Source: an uncultured Oscillospiraceae bacterium
Lineage (GTDB): Bacteria > Bacillota > Clostridia > Oscillospirales > Oscillospiraceae
DNA length: 10,019 bases
Assembly (NCBI GenBank): GCA_910584835.1
Contig: CAJUEG010000086.1
Coordinates: 1-10,019, forward strand
Direction of reading: 5' to 3'
This document shows, piece after piece, positions 5,753 through 10,019 of this stretch; position 1 is the first letter of the stretch; every line of letters begins with the position of its first letter. Position numbers and translations under genes: made by a program. The notes under the pieces are model-generated. The model saw only the letters and a list, made by a program, of their open reading frames with translations, searched no databases and had not been told where the DNA came from.

Positions 5753-6697
5753 ATGCTGCTCAACAGTTTTCTCCTCTCGCTCAACGCAATTGTGTCCATT
5801 TTCCTGATGATGGCCGTGGGTTACGGGGCCAAGCGGCTGCTCCGCCTGGAAAAAGAGCATATCCGGCGCTTCAACGCCCTGGTTTTTCACACCCTCCTGC
5901 CGCTGATGCTCTTTACCAATATCTATACATCCGACATCAGGTCGGGGGTCAGCCTGCGCTGTCTGGGGCTGGCGCTGTCGGTGCTGCTGGTCCTGTTTGT
6001 CCTCACCTGGCTCTTTGTCAAGCGCATTGAGCCGGCCAACGACCAGCGGGGCGTAATGATCCAGGCCGCCTTCCGCAGCAATTTCCTCCTCCTGGGCCTC
6101 CCGCTGATCCGGGAGCTCTGTCCCGGCGCGGACCTGGCCACCGTCTCCGTCATGCTGGCCATCGTGGTTCCCTGCTACAACGTCCTGGCCGTGGTCACGC
6201 TGGAGACCTTCAGCCGCAAGCAGGTGGACGTGGGGAAAATCCTGCTGGGCATCGTCAAAAACCCGCTGATCCTGGCCTCGGCGGCCGGGGTTTTGGCCAA
6301 CCTGTCCGGACTGCGCCTGCCGGAGTGCGTGGCCAGTCCCATCGCCCAGCTGGGGGCGGCGGCCTCTCCGGTGGCCCTGCTCCTGCTGGGGGCGGAGTTT
6401 GAGTTCCGGGCCGTGGGGCTCTACCGCCGCAACCTGGCCGTGTGCACCGTGCTGCGGCTGCTGGTCTATCCCGGCGTAGCCCTGCCGCTGGCCGCGCTGG
6501 CCGGGCTGCGGGGGCCGGAGTTCGCCGTCCTCATCTCCATGTTCGCCACCCCCGCCGCCGTCAGCTCCTTCAGCATGGCCGCCCAGATGGGGGGCAACCC
6601 GGAGCTTGCCGCCGGCGCGGTGACCCTCACCACCCTGCTGTCCGCCGGCACCATGTTTTTCTGGATTTTCCTGTTCAAGTCGCTGGGCATGTTCTAG
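5753..6697 (+). CDS. AEC (auxin efflux carrier)-family transporter
   Basis: A 314-residue membrane protein of the AEC / Mem_trans family (PF03547), normal length with about ten helices. Bacterial members move organic acids such as malonate or malate, or amino-acid derivatives; the substrate here is unknown. Visible motifs: a first helix and VGYGAKRLLRL (22-32), LVFHTLLPLMLF (43-54), FRSNFLLLGLPL (107-118), VKNPLILAS (168-176) and the C-terminal ATPAAVSSFSMAAQMGG (265-281) ending in FLFKSLGMF. The ATG at 5753 follows AAAGGCGG at 8 nt. It is transcribed alone from its own promoter. Its TAG stop falls inside a 34-bp palindrome (6694-6727), and no ordinary T-tract terminator follows. Confidence 0.92.
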   Translation: MLLNSFLLSLNAIVSIFLMMAVGYGAKRLLRLEKEHIRRFNALVFHTLLPLMLFTNIYTSDIRSGVSLRCLGLALSVLLVLFVLTWLFVKRIEPANDQRGVMIQAAFRSNFLLLGLPLIRELCPGADLATVSVMLAIVVPCYNVLAVVTLETFSRKQVDVGKILLGIVKNPLILASAAGVLANLSGLRLPECVASPIAQLGAAASPVALLLLGAEFEFRAVGLYRRNLAVCTVLRLLVYPGVALPLAALAGLRGPEFAVLISMFATPAAVSSFSMAAQMGGNPELAAGAVTLTTLLSAGTMFFWIFLFKSLGMF

Positions 6698-6727
6698 GAC
6701 GTGTCCACATATGTGAACACATCCTAG
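6694..6727. repeat. 34-bp imperfect palindrome across the AEC stop codon
   Basis: Centred between 6710 and 6711 (ACAT|ATGT), with 15 of 17 arm positions complementary; the mismatches are 6700/6721 and 6705/6716. The arms begin CTAGGA and end TCCTAG. Neither side carries a T-tract, so it is not a standard terminator. It could be a protein-binding dyad, an RNA stabilising hairpin or a remnant of a small mobile repeat. Confidence 0.8.
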
Positions 6728-6748
6728 GACCCCCGCTTTTAGAACAGA

Positions 6749-6764
6749 TGTTTCACGTGAAACA
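6749..6764. promoter_or_regulatory. parS: parS site (ParB/Spo0J binding)
   Basis: TGTTTCACGTGAAACA is a perfect 16-bp palindrome and matches the Bacillus subtilis parS consensus TGTTNCACGTGAAACA at every position. In Firmicutes such sites bind the CTP-dependent clamp ParB, nucleate its spreading and load SMC for chromosome segregation. They are few per genome and cluster around oriC. It lies in the intergenic space between two convergent genes, outside all coding sequence. No parA, parB or dnaA is in the window. Confidence 0.9.
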
Positions 6765-6768
6765 ATTC

Positions 6769-6798
6769 GCGGCGCCCCTCCCGGAGGAGGGGCGCCGC
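6769..6798 (-). terminator. Strong GC hairpin, probable transcription end
   Basis: A 13-bp perfect stem (GCGGCGCCCCTCC with its complement, loop of 4) lies 25 nt downstream of the GH4 stop codon and between convergent genes. On the minus strand it is followed by GAATTGTTT, on the plus strand by GTCCTATTCC, so the T-tract is poor both ways. Termination of the uronate operon is likely but not certain. Confidence 0.55.
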
Positions 6799-6823
6799 GT
6801 CCTATTCCCCTGCTGCGGGGCGC

Positions 6824-8230
6824 TCAGACCCGCCAGCCCTCCGGCAGGTACTTGGCCGTGCCCGCGATCATGTCGTCCGCCAGGCGGCGCAGCTCTCCCT
6901 CGTCCGCGCACTTGGCGGCGGTATTGGGGTCGTTGAGAAGCGCCCGGACCACCAGCTCCCGGTCGCACTCCAGCGCCGCGCGCAGGGTGAGGGCGTGGTT
7001 TTCCACGTGGGGCTGGATGAGCCGCCGCACCCCCTCCGGCAGCGGCCCGGCCAGCACAGGCCGGACGCTGTCCCGGTCAAACACCGCGTTGGTCTCCACC
7101 ACCGCCCCCAGGGGCAGGTTGGGGATCTGCCCGGCGTTGGGCAGGTTCACGTTGCTCACCATGCGCCCAAGCCCCGCCAGCGCTTTGATCAGCAGCACCC
7201 CCTCCTCCCCGGAGGGGGTCATGTCCACCTCCCGCTCCCCCGAGGCCATGGCCCGGCTCTTTTCCAGCCGCGCCTTCAGGTCGTCCTTCCGCCACCGCAC
7301 CGGGGTCAGGCCGAACTTCCAGCTCTTTACCGTCTCCGGGTCCCGCAAGTATTCGTCCCCCGGCATGAACTCCGCCAGGTGGCGGTCCCCGGCGGCGGCG
7401 ATGAGGCCGAAGCGCCGGAACAGGTCGAACTTCACCCGGTGGGCGCAATCGAAGGAGGCGTTGGCCCAATTGCGGTCCCGCTCGTGGAAGCCGTCCTCAT
7501 AGTACCGCTCCGCAAACTCCCGGTACACCGGGAACAGGTCCAGCCCCTCGTAGGAGGCCTGGTCAAACCAGGTGAAGTGGTTGATGCCCAGCACGTTCAC
7601 ATGGATGTCCCGGCGGGCGGGGGCGGGAATCCCCAGCTTCTCCCCCGCCGCCGCGGCCAGCACCTGCTGGGTGTTGAATACCTCGTGGCAGCAGCCGAAG
7701 GCCTTGATTCCCGGGAACACGTGGCAGAGCACCTGGACGCACAGGGACATGGGGTTGGTGTAGTTGATGACCCAGGCGTCGGGGCAGCAGTCCCGGATGC
7801 CCTGGGCGATGGGGACATACATGGGCAGGGTGCGCAGGGCGCGGACAATGCCCCCCGGCCCAGCCGTGTCCCCCACAGACTGCCAGATGCCCAGCCGCTC
7901 GGGCAGATGTACGTCCACCTCCATCTCGTCAAAGGTGCCCGGAAGGATGGAGATGACCACGAAGTCCGCCCCCGTGAGGGCCTCCTCCAGGGTACCGGCC
8001 ACCCGGTAGCGCCAGTGTCCCCGGGTGGCCGGCATGCAATCGATTTTGTTCCCGATGATCTCGTTGGCCTGGGCCGCCGCCCGGTCGATGTCGTACAGGA
8101 TCACCTCCCCGCCCAGGGCGGGTTCCATGGCCAGATCGGTCATAAAGCTCCAGGCCCAGCCCCGGGACCCGCCCCCGATATAGGCCAGGCGGACGCCGCC
8201 CACCCGGTGGGTACCGCTCTCGTACCGCAT
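6824..8230 (-). CDS. GH4 glycosidase, probable alpha-galacturonidase (LplD-like)
   Basis: A 468-residue member of glycoside hydrolase family 4, cytoplasmic enzymes that cleave glycosides by an NAD+- and divalent-metal-dependent oxidation/elimination route. Visible features: an N-terminal nucleotide-binding loop AYIGGGSRGW (16-25), NYTNPM (156-161), CHEV (181-184) supplying the metal-ligand Cys181, and GINHFTWF (215-222) with the metal-ligand His218. Within GH4 the residues after this Cys track substrate; CHEV is, to my knowledge, the signature of the alpha-galacturonidase group typified by B. subtilis LplD. The ATG at 8228-8230 is chosen because GAGGAGG precedes it at 6-7 nt; that binding site overlaps the stop codon of the epimerase gene, indicating translational coupling. 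A TTG start at 8245 is possible but lacks a binding site. It is the last gene of the operon. Confidence 0.88.
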   Translation of the reverse strand: MRYESGTHRVGGVRLAYIGGGSRGWAWSFMTDLAMEPALGGEVILYDIDRAAAQANEIIGNKIDCMPATRGHWRYRVAGTLEEALTGADFVVISILPGTFDEMEVDVHLPERLGIWQSVGDTAGPGGIVRALRTLPMYVPIAQGIRDCCPDAWVINYTNPMSLCVQVLCHVFPGIKAFGCCHEVFNTQQVLAAAAGEKLGIPAPARRDIHVNVLGINHFTWFDQASYEGLDLFPVYREFAERYYEDGFHERDRNWANASFDCAHRVKFDLFRRFGLIAAAGDRHLAEFMPGDEYLRDPETVKSWKFGLTPVRWRKDDLKARLEKSRAMASGEREVDMTPSGEEGVLLIKALAGLGRMVSNVNLPNAGQIPNLPLGAVVETNAVFDRDSVRPVLAGPLPEGVRRLIQPHVENHALTLRAALECDRELVVRALLNDPNTAAKCADEGELRRLADDMIAGTAKYLPEGWRV

Positions 8231-8241
8231 CGCAATCCTCC

Positions 8242-9096
8242 TCAAAGCTCGCCGTACAGCCCCTGGAGGAACTCCCGGGCCTGGACGGCGCTGTCGTTGC
8301 TTGTGTTCTCCAGGGTGGCATGGATGCAGGGCTTGCGCTCCTTCATGAACCGCAGAATCTGAGTATAGTCCATCTCCCCCGTCCCGGCGGCGACGGAACG
8401 CAGCTCCGCTCCCTCCCGGACGAAGTCCTTTAGGTGGACCACCGCGATATGATCGCCCAGCTTGTCGATGGCGTCCCCGATGACCTTCTCCCTCTGGCCG
8501 GCGTTTCCGGCGTACAGCAGGTTCACCGGGTCCAGGATGATGCGCAGGTTGGGGCTTTGGATGGCGTTCAGCACCGCCCGCGCCCGGTCCGCGTCATAGA
8601 CGATGTGCTTCCACACCGGCTCAATGGCTACCGCCACCCCCCAGTGCTCCGCACGCTCCACCACCGGGGCCAGGTTGCGGATAAAGGTGTCCAGCGCCTC
8701 GCCGGTGTGAGTGTTGGCGTCGGTTTTGTACTCCGGGTTGGGGGCGCCCGTCTCCGTACCCACCACCCCAGCCCCCATGAGGGCCGCCGCCCGCAGGTGG
8801 CCGAAGTACCGGCTTTGGATGTCCCGCAGCCTGTCCTGGTCCGGGTGGGCCAGGTTCAGATAGCAGCCCAAAACCGCTATGTCCAGCCCGTTTTGGGCGA
8901 ACACCCGCTTTGCGTGCATGGCCAGCCCCTCGGTGAGGGCGCACTCGTCGAAATCAATTCCCTTCATCACCTTGGACAGGGCCAGGTGGACGCAGGCAAA
9001 GCCCTCCTCCCGGGCCTTGGCCGCCCTGGCCTCCATGGTCTGCTCCGCCGGGGCAAGGCCGGCGTTTACGTCATGCAGCCTGATTCCGATCTGCAT
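8242..9096 (-). CDS. Sugar phosphate isomerase/epimerase (TIM barrel, AP_endonuc_2 type)
   Basis: A 284-residue TIM-barrel protein of the xylose-isomerase-like superfamily (PF01261), which includes ketose 3-epimerases, IolE and hydroxypyruvate isomerase. The four metal ligands expected at barrel strand ends are visible: Glu159 (AIEPVWKH), Asp189 (ILDPVNLL), His221 (VVHLKD) and Glu263 (TLENTS). GTETGAP (113-119) is a typical preceding strand. The ATG at 9094-9096 follows AGGAGGAGAGG. The precise reaction is unknown; its position between a carbohydrate esterase-like gene and a galacturonidase suggests isomerising or epimerising a sugar acid or released sugar. An intrinsic terminator lies immediately upstream (9114-9143), so this gene and the GH4 gene may be made at a lower level than the first genes of the operon. 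Confidence 0.87.
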   Translation of the reverse strand: MQIGIRLHDVNAGLAPAEQTMEARAAKAREEGFACVHLALSKVMKGIDFDECALTEGLAMHAKRVFAQNGLDIAVLGCYLNLAHPDQDRLRDIQSRYFGHLRAAALMGAGVVGTETGAPNPEYKTDANTHTGEALDTFIRNLAPVVERAEHWGVAVAIEPVWKHIVYDADRARAVLNAIQSPNLRIILDPVNLLYAGNAGQREKVIGDAIDKLGDHIAVVHLKDFVREGAELRSVAAGTGEMDYTQILRFMKERKPCIHATLENTSNDSAVQAREFLQGLYGEL

Positions 9097-9113
9097 AAAA
9101 CCTCTCCTCCTGA

Positions 9114-9143
9114 CAAAAATGGGGCGCAGCTTCTGCACCCCAT
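9114..9143 (-). terminator. Intrinsic terminator inside the operon
   Basis: On the minus strand an 11-bp stem (ATGGGGTGCAG with CTGCGCCCCAT; one T-G pair; 3-nt loop) is followed by five Ts (9118-9114), starting 12 nt after the esterase stop codon. The ribosome binding site of the epimerase gene follows directly. It would cut the transcript between the two gene pairs unless read through. No convincing separate promoter for the downstream pair is visible between the stop codon and the hairpin. Confidence 0.78.
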
Positions 9144-9154
9144 TTTCAGCGTAT

Positions 9155-9937
9155 TTACGGCGTGTATTCAAACCGGCGGTTGAGCCAGCCCTTGCACAGG
9201 GGCAGCCACGCCCGGCACGCCTCCTCCGGGGTCTCCACCTCCTGGGTACAGGTGGAGATGCCGTGGGCCCCGCTGCCGAACAGGTGGTACTCAAAGGGCA
9301 CCCCGTGCTTCTTCAGCTCCACCGCCAGCAGCAGGCTGTTCTCCGGCGGCACGCTGGCGTCCTCTCCGCCGTGCCACATGAAAGTGGGGGGAAAATCCGC
9401 CGTCACCCGGTCCCACAGGTGCAGCTGATCCCGCAGGGCCTCATCCCCGCCGGAAACCCAGCGGGCCGACTCCTCATGGGCGAACCGCCCCCGGGTGGCG
9501 ATCACCGGGTAGCACAGCACCAGGGTGTCCGGCCTGGATTCCGGCGTCAGGCCCAGAGCCGGGTCGTTCCAAAGCGCCCCCAGGCTGGCCGCCAGGTGCC
9601 CTCCGGCGGAAAAGCCCAGCACGGCGATTTTGTCCGGGTCGATGTGCCACGCCTCATGGCGCTCCCGGAGCAGCCGCACCGTCTCCGCCAGCTCCCGCAG
9701 GGGGCGGCACTCCCCCGCCTGTTCGGCGCAGGAGTATTCCAGGATGAACACCTGATAGCCCATGGAGAGGAATTCAAAGGCGGGCGGGTCCTTCTCCCTG
9801 GGGGAACGCCAGCGGTAGGCCCCACCGGGGCAGATCACCAAGGCGGGGCGCACCTTGTGGGCGGCCAGGGTTTCATAGTCATCCTGGAGATGCCCCCGCA
9901 CCTGGGCGCCCAGGGCCTGGAAGGAAACAATCTCCAT
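9155..9937 (-). CDS. Alpha/beta-hydrolase, carbohydrate (acetyl) esterase-like
   Basis: A 260-residue serine hydrolase with a complete catalytic apparatus: oxyanion-hole segment CPGGAY (36-41), nucleophile elbow GFSAGGH with Ser110, acid Asp193 in GGEDASVP, and His225 in SGAHG. This arrangement is typical of BD-FAE/acetylxylan-esterase-like proteins that remove acetyl groups from sugars or oligosaccharides. No signal peptide is seen, so it is cytoplasmic and would act on imported oligosaccharides. There is no clear ribosome binding site: the ATG (9935-9937) shares one base with the upstream stop (TGATG), so translation probably depends on reinitiation by ribosomes finishing the dehydrogenase gene. 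Together with the downstream GH4 gene this suggests de-esterifying acetylated pectic fragments, which is an inference from context. Confidence 0.87.
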   Translation of the reverse strand: MEIVSFQALGAQVRGHLQDDYETLAAHKVRPALVICPGGAYRWRSPREKDPPAFEFLSMGYQVFILEYSCAEQAGECRPLRELAETVRLLRERHEAWHIDPDKIAVLGFSAGGHLAASLGALWNDPALGLTPESRPDTLVLCYPVIATRGRFAHEESARWVSGGDEALRDQLHLWDRVTADFPPTFMWHGGEDASVPPENSLLLAVELKKHGVPFEYHLFGSGAHGISTCTQEVETPEEACRAWLPLCKGWLNRRFEYTP

Positions 9938-10019
9938 CAGGGCTGCTTGCCGATATAGGCCAGGATGCCGCCGTCCACGTACAGGATGTGGCCGTTGACG
10001 AAGTCGGAGGCGGAGGAGG
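9937..10019 (-). CDS. Short-chain dehydrogenase, C-terminus only (gluconate 5-dehydrogenase-like)
   Basis: Only the last 26 residues are inside the window; the gene continues past the right edge. They read SSASDFVNGHILYVDGG followed by ILAYIGKQP and a TGA (9937-9939). The VNGHILYVDGG segment is the standard C-terminal strand of classical SDR oxidoreductases, and the LAYIGKQP ending is characteristic of gluconate 5-dehydrogenase/KduD-like enzymes that interconvert keto sugar acids using NAD(P)H. That role would suit a uronate pathway. The stop overlaps the next start as TGATG, so it shares an operon with the esterase. Exact substrate cannot be fixed from this fragment. Confidence 0.8.
   Translation of the reverse strand, partial: SSASDFVNGHILYVDGGILAYIGKQP

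Noticed and set aside
8231..8245. TTG start extending the GH4 protein by five residues
   Set aside because: It overlaps the end of the epimerase gene without a ribosome binding site, whereas GAGGAGG sits correctly before the ATG at 8230.
9144..9180. Possible promoter TTGAAT plus TGAAAA for the epimerase/GH4 pair
   Set aside because: The spacing is 17 bp but the -10 matches only three of six positions, and the start would fall just before the terminator. Too weak to annotate.
9097..9294. N-terminal extension of the epimerase through the intergenic hairpin
   Set aside because: The extension would read through the terminator and the antisense-like end of the esterase; the barrel begins at MQIGIRL with AGGAGG directly upstream.
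1..10019. CRISPR arrays, insertion sequences, phage or defence genes
   Set aside because: No repeat-spacer pattern, transposase, integrase or recognisable defence domain was seen on either strand; every large coding region is a metabolic or transport gene.

Overview
The window looks like chromosomal DNA of a GC-rich Firmicute, most plausibly an anaerobic gut member of the Clostridia (Oscillospiraceae-like). The reasons are its composition (mostly C+G-rich coding), sigma-A-type promoters with AGGAGG-type ribosome binding sites, a folT gene behind a tetrahydrofolate-type riboswitch, and a perfect Bacillus-type parS site. The genus is an inference; no marker gene is present.

Layout. Left end (1-220): a tRNA-Ser(GGA) on the minus strand with its own near-consensus promoter, whose -35 box contains the stop codon of the preceding gene. 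221-2640 (minus): a folate ECF-transporter S component (folT) with a long structured leader resembling a THF riboswitch, followed by an AgcS-type sodium/amino-acid symporter. A strong intrinsic terminator lies exactly across the symporter's start region. 2749-4168 (plus): a divergently transcribed membrane protein with two CmpB-like (PF06541) halves, ending in a terminator shared with the next, convergent gene. 4190-5624 (minus): a MATE efflux transporter. 5667-6697 (plus): an AEC-family transporter, divergent from the MATE gene, each with a clear promoter. 6694-6798: an intergenic segment holding a 34-bp imperfect palindrome, a perfect 16-bp parS site and a strong hairpin. 6824-10019 (minus): a carbohydrate operon read right to left, made of the C-terminus of a short-chain dehydrogenase resembling gluconate 5-dehydrogenase, an alpha/beta-hydrolase (carbohydrate esterase-like), a TIM-barrel sugar isomerase/epimerase and a GH4 glycosidase carrying the CHEV signature of alpha-galacturonidases.

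How they fit together. The right-hand operon reads as intracellular processing of uronate-containing oligosaccharides (pectin-type): de-esterification, hydrolysis, then isomerisation and redox steps. The left-hand half is mostly membrane transport. I found no defence system, CRISPR array, transposase, phage gene or biosynthetic cluster. The most noteworthy items are non-coding: the expanded THF-riboswitch-like leader, the terminator over the agcS start, the terminator inside the uronate operon, and the parS site.
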